Source: Crossaster papposus
Taxonomy: Eukaryota; Echinodermata; Asteroidea; Velatida; Solasteridae
Assembly: GCA_037893245.1 (NCBI GenBank)
Contig: JBAIAA010000544.1
Location: 558,001 to 622,000, forward strand
DNA length: 64,000 nt
Direction of reading: 5' to 3'
In this document: in pieces, positions 33,841-43,969 of the stretch
Layout of the letters: each line of letters opens with the position of its first letter
Numbering within the stretch: position 1 is the stretch's first letter
Notes under the pieces: model-generated
The model's input: the letters and a program-made list of their open reading frames with translations, nothing else
Told to the model about the DNA's origin: nothing
Databases searched by the model: none
Made by a program: the position numbers and the translations under genes

Positions 33841-34347
33841 TAATGATGACCATTTTCGTGTGTTGCATGATATTGGTGAAGATGTGTTTAAAGTGGAGTT
33901 AACTAAGAAAACAATTACATTGAACATACCAATTCAGATTGGGTTTTTTGTCTATCAGTACGCCAAGTTAAAAATGTTGGAATTGTATTATGATTTTTTT
34001 GTAAAATTCGTCCATCTCGCAGATTTTTAAATGTGCGAGATGGACACAGACTCTGCATATCTCGCCATCTCTGGTGAAAGTCTGGACGCGGTAGTCAGAC
34101 CTGACAAAAGGGAAGTGTATGAAAGGGGTAAATGTGCATGGTTCCCGCGCAACGACACCGATGCGCATAGCGCCTATGATAAGCGCACACCTGGCCTGTT
34201 CAAGATTGAGTGGGGGGGGGGGGGGGGAGGGATAGTTGCTTTATGTAGCAAAACATATTTTTGCTTTGGTGAACAAAACAAAGTCAGCTGTAAGGGGCTA
34301 AACAAGAACAACAACGAAATCACTAAGGATAAATACTTGGATGTGTT
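33841..34347 (+). pseudogene. Second copy of a 507-bp PolB block
   Basis: Nearly identical to 29344-29849, including the motif C EMDTDSAYLA segment, the in-frame poly-G run (34213-34227) and the NEITKD end. It starts at VNDDHFRVLHDIGE and stops abruptly at LDVL. It carries the word TACGCCAAGTTAAAA, missing in the first copy, so it was not copied from that copy as it is now. Bracketed by 39-bp direct repeats (33802-33840 and 34348-34386). Confidence 0.85.
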
Positions 34348-34505
34348 GGTCTCACACAGATTATCTGAAGAAAAATTCAAACAGGTGAAACTCCTGGCAG
34401 AAAACGTCAACACTTTGACATCTGCCAAGGAGCACATCACCCGCCAAATACGGCTCTTTTCCCGGTCAATCGAGACTAACACACCACCACCTTATATCGA
34501 AGGTG
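34348..34505 (+). pseudogene. Module C, resumed: helical segment
   Basis: VSHRLSEEKFKQVKLLAENV, then TSAKEHITRQIRLFSRSIET and TPPPYIE, in frame and amphipathic, probably coiled coil. It runs in frame with the preceding PolB block (the 34031-34621 frame), a chance fusion made by the rearrangement. At 48810 the same end is followed by GTAAAA, hinting at a splice donor. Confidence 0.5.
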
Positions 34506-34689
34506 GTGGTGGTGGATCTCTAACATTTCAGAGGTCATTCCAAGATCGCCCTCGCTGCTCTTCACAAGGATTACGCTGGAAGAATACAAGCATCAACTAC
34601 ACTTTACCGAGGCCCAGCTGACCAACGCGAAATTGTTTCAAACCAATTCTTCGGTATTTCCACATCTCCAATAACCAAATTCATCGTGA

Positions 34690-34975
34690 ATCTTGTGAAA
34701 CCAGAGTCCTCCTGCCCTGATAAGCCCATCAACCGCCGTATAGCCCACCCGGAGCCGCACCAGCAGGACGACAGCGGTTATGTGCCATTGGACTCTGTAG
34801 CGGAGGTTAGGGTGCATTTGATGTGTCATTTTAGGCTCGTTATTCGAGTTATGTTACAAACAGCTATACTTTATACTATATATACTCGTCTATTATTCAA
34901 ACTGTAACTGGTGCATTATCGACCATCCCTCTCAAACCCAACATTCTTGCATTATGGATAGTATCGAATATTTTG
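34690..34975 (+). pseudogene. Diverged S-gene paralogue, exon 4 part
   Basis: Contains DDSGYVPLDSVAEVRVHLMC and, after an insertion that shifts the frame, IIDHPSQTQHSCIMDSIEYF. It aligns with the DSGY and HPSQ zinc-like domain of the other S copies but is clearly older and more diverged, so S is a gene family, not only a recent duplication. Confidence 0.6.
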
Positions 34976-35741
34976 CAGGATCTAGCATGGCCCAGACTGG
35001 CTGTACTGATGTCGTATATGCTGTATACAAATCGACATTTTCCCCACACTTTTCTTCACTTTTCCCCACACTTTTCTTAGCGGCATGGTGGAAGATCGTA
35101 ATAGCCAACAGTATAAGTTTTGTTGATGAAAAGAGTGGTTGCTCTTTTAGTTTTAATCTACTCGGTTGCAAACCCTTATGTGCGCAGAAATAGGATGATC
35201 GAGGATATATATGCAAATGTAGTTATTTATTAATTCTAAATAAATTGAACAGTTAATGCCCAATTGTAATATTTTGTAAATGCAAGTTAATGCCCCCATA
35301 ATTTTTCGTACTGAATTTAGTCCGGTACCATTTTCAGATGGTATTGTCACTTTTACATGTAACGTCTGGGAACAGACAAACAAAAAAGTTTGTTTAATAT
35401 TTGAAAGCTGTAAACGCTTTTAATAACCGTGATATATCATGTAATATGTCCCCCATTGTCTATTCATTATTACAAATTGGCTTATTCGCGCATCTCATAG
35501 TAGCAAGGCATGTGTTATATAGCTCACACGCATATTTTGGGGTTAACAAAAGAACCACAAATATTTTTTAAAAATGCGTCTCCGCAACACTTTGAGCCAA
35601 CCCCTGACCAAAAACAAAATTTGTTATTTTGGGGGGACCTTAGGCTTGAATACTAAATAAAGCAGCTTCCTAAGCAATAAGGATAAATAGCAATCAGTCT
35701 TGAAATGTTTAACGAGTCCAACATGTACTTACTGAACCTGA
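34976..35741. other. Noncoding spacer
   Basis: Contains a duplicated TTTTCCCCACACTTTTCTT near 35036-35078. No gene recognised. Confidence 0.5.
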
Positions 35742-36011
35742 TTACAATAAGTATGGTTGCATTTCTCTTTGCAGGTGGCCCCTTAGTATATCATCATTTG
35801 TGACTGTGTTGAAGTTCTCCAGAGAGGGTTTACATATGAGAGTTTGTTCACCAATAGCAGTTCCCATGGCCTTTACAGTTTGAATCCTATTATGGCAGAC
35901 CTTGGACACAGTGCTTGCAGCAGCACTTCCCTCTGTCTGTCCAGTTGTAACGGTGCTCCAGTTCATACGGATGCCAGTGATTCCGTTTGGATGACACATT
36001 GAATACTGCAA
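35742..36011 (-). CDS. Unrecognised minus-strand ORF, 89 codons
   Basis: Begins MQYSMCHPNGITGIRMNW and continues through GQTEGSAAASTVSKVCHNRI. Composition looks protein-like (balanced, few repeats) and the plus-strand base composition rises here, but no family is recognised. It may be one exon or a decayed transposon gene. Confidence 0.25.
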   Translation of the reverse strand: MQYSMCHPNGITGIRMNWSTVTTGQTEGSAAASTVSKVCHNRIQTVKAMGTAIGEQTLICKPSLENFNTVTNDDILRGHLQREMQPYLL

Positions 36012-36054
36012 ATGAACCGTTGAGTGTACGATCTCGCATCCCGTCGCCCATCAG

Positions 36055-37337
36055 ATGATGTGTAACATCACAGTTATGCAGACTAGTAATGAAAGTTGTC
36101 AAAGAAAATGGGACAAGAAAAACTTCTGCTTCTACTGTGATGAACCACAGGCCAAATTACCCCGTCATCTCGCGTCTTTGCATAAGGAAGAAACCGAAAT
36201 AGTGCAGATAGTGTCCGAAACCAACAATTTGACCCGCAATACATTTCTGTTAAAAATCCGCAATGCTGGTAATCACAGACACAATTGCCAAGTACTTCGC
36301 CAAGGTCATGGTGTGCTTATAGTAGCATACAGACCCAATCATCAAGTAGCTGCAGATGCATATGCATATGGACCGTGCATGTATTGCTTTGGCTATTATG
36401 TGCGAACTGATCTTTGGAGACATCGTTGCTTACTAAATCCAGCGCTCTCTGCCCATGATAATAGCAGTAGTAAAGGTGTTCGTGTACGTGGCCGAGTTGC
36501 TCACAAGAGTGATTTATTGAAACCGCCTCCTCCGGGTGTGTCTTTTGAGCTGAACATGATTCTCTGTCCGATGAAGAAAGATGAGGTTGCCTTGATAGCC
36601 AAGACCGACTCGTTGGTTATTGAGTTCGCCAAACTTGAATTCCTAAAAATGGGCCATGGTGTAGATCAACACGGATATATCCGAAACAAATTGCGCGAAT
36701 TGGGTCGCCTCATCTTACAACTCGGGAAGAATACTGTGCAACTAAATGCATCGCTCGAGCTGTTTGTGCATCCCCGGCATGTGAATAACATAATTCAGGC
36801 TGTTCATGACATTGCTGGCTTTGAGAAACGCAAACAATTATTGTATAGTGTTCCATCATTGGCACTAAAGATTAGGACATTCCATAAAAAAGTGTGCCCT
36901 GGTGGTGAAAGGAAATGCTCTAGAGCATGGCCTCAAGCAGAAAGCTGACGACGCAGAACAGTTTTGAGTTATGCAATTTGAAGTGGCGAGATCATGTATC
37001 TGTCCATGCACACCGAACATTGTACCAAGAAAAGCGTAACAAGAATACAGTTCTCCCAACCAATGCAGATGTTTTTAAGATGTCGTCCTTCCTTAAAGAA
37101 GCTGCCAACCAGCAAGTGCAAATTCTGGAAGATGCGTCTGGTGATGGAATCAAACCTGCATGGAAGTGTTTGAATGAAGTGACGCTGTGCCATCTCATAA
37201 TGTTCAATCGTAGGCGACAAGGGGAGGTGTCAAAGATGCAATTACACGATTTTCACAAGCGCACCACAGCACAACTTGATGGGGGTTGTGTCTTGAGTGA
37301 TTTGGAACGGCATCTTAAGTTGAAAATGCATGCTTAA
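36055..37337 (+). pseudogene. Zinc-finger / tyrosine-recombinase-like gene, frameshifted, 3' part missing
   Basis: The first frame, from ATG 36055 (297 codons), has a zinc-finger-like CFYCDEPQAKLPRHLASLH, a second CMYCFGYYVRTDLWRHRC and a helical part ending SLALKIRTFHKKVC. The frame changes near 36900 and again near 36965, and the reading continues to 37337 with LCNLKWRDHV and TLCHLIMFNRRRQGEVSKMQ. The last motif resembles the region around the first catalytic Arg of tyrosine recombinases (..R.GE...). I recall a repetitive invertebrate and fish protein family with this architecture; its exact name I cannot give. The catalytic C-terminus is absent. The last ~60 bp recur at 40715-40775. Confidence 0.55.
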
Positions 37338-38037
37338 CTTCATTAGGATCTTGCAGTGCTTTGCAAAAGTGTAAAAATAAAGAGTTTTTGGCATCTAATC
37401 TTAACATCTTGTCTTTTTGTAGTTGAAAAAAGGTTGTTATTTACCTTAATTGTTATCATCCAATGACAACAATTGTATTGTAAATGAATAAAGCAGTCGA
37501 AAAAAATGAACGTTGACGTACCGTTGCTGTATGTGCACAAATACCCAAACGACATTATCAAATACATCCCCTAAAAAGGGCAATAATAATCGATAAATTG
37601 TGGAAAATTCTGCTTCGAACCCACGATAGCACGGTATATGTATGAAGCTTGTGTGAATTTCAGCCTTTCTTTCACGTTCTTTCAATTAACAGCTTGATAT
37701 CTGCAGACGACGTTTGCTTCAGATGCCTGAGAAAGATGACAAGATCAGAGTGTGGAAGGATTCATGTGCTCTTATTTTGAAGGAGGTCAGAAATACATGT
37801 TTTCTTTTGTAGTGGAGTATTTGTGGGGAAATGGGGTGACAAATGGGGGGGGGGGGGGACAAATGCTGCTCGGAGGTCTCTATTCTGATTACGCAAAATG
37901 TACACATGAACATGTCATCCAACGCAAATTGTTTATGTTCAAATTATTGTAGGACAAAGCTCCATTATACTAAGACATGTATTATTAATTCACTAACAGG
38001 ATTACCAAAAAATGAGGGTGATGTGTTTCCTGGCCAG
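37338..38037. other. Noncoding spacer with G run
   Basis: A G run at ~37846-37858. Nothing else recognised. If 38038 is an acceptor, part is intron (ATGTGTTTCCTGGCCAG precedes it). Confidence 0.45.
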
Positions 38038-38290
38038 TTTGGAGGATGTAGCTCTCCAATCTCTCAAAAACATTATGGACATGTTTGAGGTTGGAGAGTT
38101 GAAGAACCAAAAGCTGAAAAAGAAAGACAGAGTTTCTCTGCCTGACTTCAGCAAAATCGCATACACCCTTCGGCCATTGATGGGACTGGACTCTTCAGCC
38201 ATTGAACAGCTGTTAAAGCAGGTGGAAAATGGAGAACTTTCTACAGCAGAACTAAAGGAAGAGGCTGTGCGAATCAAGAAATTGGGCGAG
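38038..38290 (+). CDS. Exon upstream in the methyltransferase-like gene (helical segment)
   Basis: Bounded by CCTGGCCAG (acceptor ends 38037) and GGCGAG|GTAAAG. Reads LEDVALQSLKNIMDMF, then SLPDFSKIAYTLRPLMGLDS and AELKEEAVRIKKLGE, an alpha-helical, charged segment. It ends in phase 0 and the next exon (38928) begins in phase 0, so the two join without a break. No domain is named. Its place in the same gene as the methyltransferase exon at 45.5 kb is inferred from order, strand and similar codon use. Confidence 0.5.
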
Positions 38291-38927
38291 GTAAAGTGAA
38301 GAATTTTTACAGTATATAACCGCAAAACACTAACTTGTAAAATTGTAAGTAGCAGCATTTTATATAACTTGACATTACTAGTGCCTGAAAATAAGAATGG
38401 AAGTGTAAACTACTATCAATTTTGGTTTCGAGCACATAAAACATCTGTCTAGATCATACTCATAATTTATGCTGGAGTCTTTCCACTACTGGATATTTCT
38501 TTTTGGTAATTTTTATCGAAAAATGCACTTGTTTAAAAAAAATAATAATATTGTACATCATTTTGTACAAGTTATGGCATTGTCGTTTCAGAATGGAGCT
38601 CTTCAGTAATTGGATTTTTGTCCGACTTTCAAATTAGAAAATGGAATAACATAATTTTTTGAAATAACGTTAAGTAGGACACTAAAGTGCATTTTCAAGG
38701 ATTGCATTAAAATAAACTACATACGAACATAGCAAAGGCCCATATTCAGCCCCAATGCAGATTCATGGACATGAATCAAGTTTTCTTTAAAAAAAAAGTC
38801 TCGTAAACAAAAGAAAACAAATATTGAACCTTTACTATCAAACATTTGACAACCAGTTCTCATTTAGTAATTTTGTTTCTTCTGAAACTTGCATGACATA
38901 ATAACATTACTGAATACATGTATGTAG
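38291..38927 (+). other. Putative intron
   Basis: Lies between matched splice signals (GTAAAG ... TGTATGTAG). AT-rich, no ORF. Confidence 0.5.
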
Positions 38928-39245
38928 GTTCAGCAAGTCTTCTGCAACCACATGGGTTGCCAGTCCTGGGAAGAAGCAGAGCAAAAATATCCAGAAGCTG
39001 CTAACCGAGAAGTGCCGGCTCGCTTCCTACCAGGATTCAAACAAACAGATTCGAAACTCCAGGAGTACTGCTGGAAGCTGAAAAAACGGCGCGAAGTTGG
39101 GGTGACCAGCACAGCGGCATTTACATGTGGAGACGCATGTGGAGTCGTCATGACAGCCAATGTATTGAACTTAACAAACGATGTCATCAAGGCAAAGCTC
39201 CCCTCATTTCAGGGTGCAGAACTCACCCTTGTCAATCTCCCACAG
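38928..39245 (+). CDS. Exon of the methyltransferase-like gene (segment before the catalytic part)
   Basis: Acceptor ATGTATGTAG and donor CCACAG|GTAAGT, 106 codons, phase 0-0, without stops. Reads QVFCNHMGCQSWEEAEQKYP, then GFKQTDSKLQEYCWKLKKRR and ends SFQGAELTLVNLPQ. The ending would fit directly before a DPPY-type catalytic motif, but that exon is not visible here. Downstream of the donor the intron is joined to S-gene intron sequence at ~39271, so the gene is interrupted in this assembly. Confidence 0.5.
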
Positions 39246-39270
39246 GTAAGTTATTTGTGAATCAAACAAA

Positions 39271-39660
39271 TGTCGGTTCACAATAAATAATAATGTTTGT
39301 ATTTGTTTTCGTTGGATCTGACCAAGAACTGGAAGACGATGTCTTCGAGGCACTCAGTAGTCCTCCTCCTCCGAGCCCCGCTGTTTCAAGTCTGCTCGCG
39401 TCGTTTGGTCGCCCGCCGTCTGGAACTGTACCAGCCGGACGACAGCGGTTACATTTCTCTGGACCCCATAGCGGATACGAGGGCCCATCTCATGTGCCAT
39501 TTTGGGGTCGTAATTAGACTCATGTTGGGTATATTTATACATTCCCGCTGCTACGGGTGCATCGTCGACCACCCATCACAAATACAGCATTCGTGTATTA
39601 TGGAGAGTACAGAGTAGGCCTATCTGTACGATTTATATTTCGATGACATTTTGCAGGATC
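39271..39660 (+). pseudogene. S gene copy B: exon 4 with lost acceptor
   Basis: Exon 4 starts at 39321 (DQELEDDVFEALS...), but the acceptor AG has become TG (GGATCTG instead of GGATCAG). A frame change occurs in the proline-rich part; the DSGYISLDPIADTRAHLMC and HPSQIQHSCIMESTE parts (39430-39617) continue in another frame. A 5-base AGGCC insertion after ESTE gives a stop and a shift. The same insertion is in copy E, so the two share an ancestor after it arose. Confidence 0.7.
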
Positions 39661-39962
39661 TTCGTAGAGATAGCGAGGTTTGTGCGTCGTCGACCACCCA
39701 TCACAAATATAGCATTCGCGTATTAAGGAGAGTACAGAGTATCTATATGATTTTTATTTCGATGACATTTTGCAGGATCTTCGTATAGAGATACCGAGAC
39801 GAGTCTACGCCAATGGCTGGACCGAGTGAAAGCCATTGGTTGTTTGCGATCTCGGTATCTCTACGAAGATCTTGCCATTGTCGACTACTACGATTTTCTA
39901 TGGGTAGAGTTGGTGAATAATAGCTCCCTCAACGAGTTGAGGGAGTATGTTTTGGCGGATTA
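39661..39962 (+). pseudogene. S gene C-terminal segment (copy B')
   Basis: A second, partial HPSQ-like repeat (39690 onward, RPPITNIAFAY in one frame), then DDILQDLR, TETSLRQWLDRVKAIGCL, RYLYEDLAIVDYYDF and NSSLNELREYVLAD followed by TAA TAA (to 39965). The final ~40 codons are very hydrophobic/acidic and are the natural C-terminus in all copies. 39674-40090 is almost the same as 44757-45150. Confidence 0.7.
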
Positions 39963-40945
39963 ATAACGCACCCGTTGCAGCCGGAATTATGTGGTTGCGT
40001 GCAAGTTATATATTTTATCTTGTTTTCTCAATTTTGTCTCTCTCTCTTTTAACATTTTGTATTATTGGTTTTTGTATATGTTTGTATTTTTTGCTGATTT
40101 ATTGTTTTCTAAAGTGTGTGCATTTACTTAAACTATATTGCAAGTTTTAGTTTTGTTTTTGTAAATATTTGTCATTTTGTATTTTTTAAACCTAAATATT
40201 TTAATGCGTTAATTCACTTTTAAATAAAAGTAGCGCCATCAAAATTCGCGCGCGAGTCAAATTGCCGGCATTTTTTTCTCAACGTTCGTACCGGTAAACA
40301 CGTGTGCACTCTACCATTATTTTGTCTACGATACGACTTTTACGTTAATCCCTGCTTTTTATTTGCCTTTTAATTTGCGAAAGTCCGTCTCTGACTATCA
40401 CTATAAAGTTTAGTCTCTTTGATTTTGTTGAAGAAGGAACGGTGGAAATCGGGTCAACTGACATGATTTGCACAAATGACATGATGACAAAGGGATTTAC
40501 CAGAGCAGAGATGGCGACACACTCACTGACTGGTACCTGCTCCCTGCTCCAATGCTAATGGAGTAGTTGGGGCAAAGCCACAATTAAATAAAGAGAAAAT
40601 AAATGACATCTTTGGTAAGAAAACAAATTTAAATTTTCTTTGGCGCTAGACAAATAATATGTAAACTGCTATTTATTTCAAACGTAAGCAGTCTGCATAA
40701 CAATAGCAATGTTTTGAAGTTGAAAATGCATGCTTAACTTCATTAGGATCTTGCAGTGCTTTGCAAAAGTGTTAAATACTTTTTGAAAAGATGTTCGTGT
40801 ATTTGGAGTGTGCATTAGAACCGAATACTCTACCAATAATATCGGGACTATTATCACAAAACTCATCCACGCATCACCTATGCCTATCGTTTTCTTCAGT
40901 ATTGTTATTTTTTTTGTATTTTTTTTGTATTTTTTTAATTCGTAG
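39963..40945. other. S 3' flank, then noncoding DNA
   Basis: The S flank runs to ~40230. 40715-40775 repeats the end of the recombinase-like gene (AAGTTGAAAATGCATGCTTA). 40850-40945 is S intron 1. Confidence 0.6.
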
Positions 40946-41600
40946 ATTCTGCCCCGTGTGTTATGTAGGCCGAAATCATCGACCTGACGGTATCGGAATA
41001 CGGTAGGTTATTTCTCGTCTTTATTTGATTCAACGTCTACGTAATGTACGCGTTCAGAGTCTGAGAGCGATCTAAAATGGTTCGTAAGATTGTTCTTCGT
41101 TGCGTGTGAAAAGTATAAATGACTTTTCTTTCAAATACACAGATGCCCCGTGCGATGAAGAAGAGACCGAAATGATCGACCTCACAGGGTCCGAATACGG
41201 TAAGTTGTTGTTTTCTTATCATCAATTTTGTTTTTCGTTGAAAAACTCGAAACAAACGAACACTCTCAAACCAACCAACCTAAATGTCGGTTCAAAAAAA
41301 ATAATATGTGGGTTATCAAGCCCGCTCGCGTGGAGCCTTCCGGCATCGCCGAACCCTAGCCCAGCCCCGAGTCCTCAACTCCTGAATCCTCCCGTTTATG
41401 CGCCCGCCGTACCGCCCGCCCCGGAACACGTACCAGCCAGACGATAGCGGCTACGTGTCTCTGGATCCTATTGCCGAAAAGAGAGCACATCTCATGTGCC
41501 ATTTTGGTCTCGTGTTAAGAATGATGCTTCGTATAGCCATACATTCCCGCTGCTACGGGTGCGTTGTCGACCACCCATCTCAAATACAACATTCGTGATT
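40946..41600 (+). pseudogene. S gene copy C: exons 2 and 3 and an internally deleted exon 4
   Basis: Exon 2 (40946-41002, 57 bp) has an in-frame TAG after PCVM. Exon 3 (41143-41199, 57 bp) is intact and encodes PCDEEETEMIDLTGSEY. The exon 4 acceptor and DQELEDDVF start are gone: the intron runs straight into TTATCAAGCCCGCTCGCGTG and the proline-rich part, as expected from deletion between the 35-bp direct repeats seen in copy A. DSGYVSLDPIAEKRAHLMC and the HPSQ domain follow in another frame. Confidence 0.75.
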
Positions 41601-42285
41601 ATGGAGAGTACGGAGTATTCGTATGAATTATACTTGACGATATTTTGCAGGATCTTTGTAGAGATACCTTCGAAGACATATTTGATTCAGATCACTCAGA
41701 ATATTCTCGTTTAGTTAAATTTAATTGTTTTGTTATTTCTGATTTGATATAATTTTTGTTTGCGCCATGAGCGTCATTTATGGCGGATAATGCCATAATG
41801 CACCCGTCGCAGCGGGAATATGTGGTTGCGTATGAGTTATGTATTTTTTCTTGATTTTGTCTCTCTCTCTCTTAACATTTTGTATTATTGGTCTTGGTAT
41901 ATATTTGTATTTTTTGCTGATTTATTGTTTTCAGAAGTGTTTTTTTAACTTAAACTATATTGCACGTTTTTGGTTTGTCTTTGTAAATATTTGTTATTTT
42001 ATATTTATATTTTTTTAAACCTAAATATTTTAATGCGTTCACTTCTAAATAAAATAATAAAACAAATTAAAAAGTGAAAACAATGTTTCAAATGTCTTCA
42101 TATTTATGGGGGGAAAAAGTTGTTGTATTTTTAACTTAAACTTAAACAATTTTTTAAAAACACAACAAAACAACAACAACCAACCAACCAATCAAATCAA
42201 AGAAGGTGTTTGAAAAGATAACATCGTTAATATTAAAGGGTAAGAAAATATATATCGGACGGTCATTGTAAACGTTGGCTTCGAT
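41601..42285. other. S tail fragments and 3' flank
   Basis: ESTEYSYELY and a short LRRD-like fragment, then the common AT-rich S flank and an AACAACAACCAACCAACC run. Confidence 0.6.
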
Positions 42286-42289
42286 GAGA

Positions 42290-42680
42290 TAAGATAAGAT
42301 GGGTGATCGCGACAGTTATTTAAAGACGACAGTTATTTATATTATGACATAGGTCGCAAAAGCGGGCTGAGTAGTATTGACAAGTTGTATCGTGCAGCGA
42401 GATGGGAGGGGAAGTACACAATAACGCGAAAGCAAATCCAAGACTTTCTTCGCGGTCAGGATGTTTACGCGCTACATAAGCCCGCTAAAAACAATATACT
42501 AGAAATAAAATTGTGGCTGTGGGACGGGACGAGATTCATCAGTTATATTTAGTGGATGTTTCTAACTTATCAAAGTTTGAGTCCGGCGACAGACCTCCCG
42601 TTATGATTTACACCGATTAAAGGCAGCGAATTTACAAACCGATCGACAATTGAAATTGAAGTAAGTGTGAGATACATACT
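42290..42680 (+). pseudogene. Polinton-type integrase, copy 1 (N-terminal domain kept, core deleted)
   Basis: Retroviral-type integrase as used by Polintons. Reads GLSSIDKLYRAARWEGKYTI and TRKQIQDFLRGQDVYALHKP, the N-terminal part before the catalytic core, then GRDEIHQLYLVDVSNLSK in shifted frames. About 115 bp present in the copy at 48.2 kb (NGYRFLLTWIDVFSKYAWVI region) are missing, and a stop interrupts the following IYTD. Broken in at least three places. Confidence 0.7.
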
Positions 42681-42789
42681 CGCGTGAGACTCGGAGTGAT
42701 GAGTGATGCGGGGAATTCAAGAAATAGTTTGTAGATGTCTCGTACGCGTGTGGGGAAATGTTCAAATTTGAGAAAATAATATATATTTA

Positions 42790-42930
42790 GAGACGATATA
42801 GCATTCCAAGCGACGATGAGCCACTTCTTCTATCCTGTGAACTCAACTATGGCCCGTCCACACCACGAAATACACCAACCACGGTCTCACACAGATTATC
42901 TGAGGAAAAATTCAAACCGGTGAAACTCCT
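42790..42930 (+). pseudogene. Module C, copy 2
   Basis: SDDEPLLLSCELNYGPST... followed by the TTVSHRLSEEKFKPVKL segment; ends where module E begins. Preceded by the ATGTCTCGTACGCG module and the integrase tail, the same order as at 48.5 kb. Confidence 0.5.
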
Positions 42931-42944
42931 ATGCATCAGTAAAA

Positions 42945-43130
42945 ACTGTCGCAATTGTTTCTCATATCCCAACTCTTTATGATAAGAGCCTCAGGATAAA
43001 GAATTATTTTTCCGAAGCTGAAACTGTGGAAGAGATCAGTGACGAAGAATGGGATACTCAAATAACAAAAGAGGGAAAAACAGAAGCAGATACATCTGGC
43101 CTGAGGCAGAAGAAAGAACTACCAAAGTAA
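42945..43130 (+). pseudogene. Module E, copy 1: acidic segment of unknown function
   Basis: Reads SVKTVAIVSHIPTLYDKSLR, IKNYFSEAETVEEISDEEWD and ends LRQKKELPK TAA. No ATG precedes it, so it is a fragment or an exon. A second copy is at 49796-49982 and a short third piece (CTACGTTATGATAAGAGCCT) at 43258-43300. Strongly acidic middle; no domain recognised. Confidence 0.45.
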
Positions 43131-43381
43131 CCTCTACGTGAATTTTTACGAAAATCACTTTTCGTACATTTCTGATCTGCAGAAGTACATCAGAAATTAT
43201 GAGTGTGTCAAGTGCAGAATGTTTTTTTGTCAGATCGTTCAATCTACAGCGTCACATACCTACGTTATGATAAGAGCCTCAGGATAAAGAAATGTTTTCA
43301 TTTGATTAGTATTTTTTTGATAGTTACGCACTGTCCATCACACAACCATGTTTGTTTGCATTATTTTTCTAGCTTGAAATT

Positions 43382-43630
43382 TCAAGATGGCGTACCCTCA
43401 TAAAGGGCTACTAGCACTTCTGGTATATACATGTATTGTACCTTTGAAGGGTCAACAATGAACAGTCCAGATCCTCGGTATGTAGGCCACACTTCATGGG
43501 GCTGGTTCAACTGCAACTCCCTTGCATCTGCCGTCATGATGTATCCCTCTGCACTGCCTCTGACGATGACAACAAGAGAGGCATCATCACCTCGCGTCTC
43601 CCTGCCAAGAATGGTTTGGCAGAAAGACAC
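43382..43630 (-). CDS. Unrecognised minus-strand ORF, 82 codons
   Basis: Contains GRETRGDDASLVVIVRGSAE, GYIMTADARELQLNQPHEVW and PTYRGSGLFIVDPSKVQYMY. The alternating hydrophobic pattern and sustained open frame in GC-richer DNA look like real coding sequence of a beta-rich protein, but I do not recognise it. It sits among Polinton-like modules and could be another gene of that element. Confidence 0.35.
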   Translation of the reverse strand: MSFCQTILGRETRGDDASLVVIVRGSAEGYIMTADARELQLNQPHEVWPTYRGSGLFIVDPSKVQYMYIPEVLVALYEGTPS

Positions 43631-43829
43631 CTGACCTTGTTACGAATGTATGGCGAGTGCCAGTACGAGCATAGTGCAAGGCAACGTTGGAATGATTGAC
43701 AGTTCAATCAACAGGCGCTTGACGTGCTATAATCTCTCGGACAATTGGGGCCGGGAAGTGTGACAAACCCAATTTGGTCAGCGAGTGATTGACGCGGAAC
43801 TCGTAATCCTACGGCCAATGTTGTGATTG

Positions 43830-43965
43830 ACGTGCATGGATCGACAATTGAAATTGACGTAGGTGTGAGATACATAGTCGCGTGAGTCTCGAAGTGATGA
43901 GTGATGCGGGGAATTCAATAAATAGTTTGTAGATGTCTCGTACGCGTGTGAGGAAATGTTCAAAT
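43830..43965 (+). pseudogene. Integrase 3' tail plus ATGTCTCGTACGCG module, copy
   Basis: GGATCGACAATTGAAATTGA and GATGAGTGATGCGGGGAATT match the sequence following the integrase at 42.65 and 48.43 kb; then the module; then an abrupt switch at ~43965 into S intron 3. Confidence 0.6.
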
Positions 43966-43969
43966 TTTG

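Noticed and set aside
34031-34621. 196-codon ORF as a single protein
   Set aside because: It is a chance fusion of a PolB block, module C and downstream DNA created by the rearrangement.
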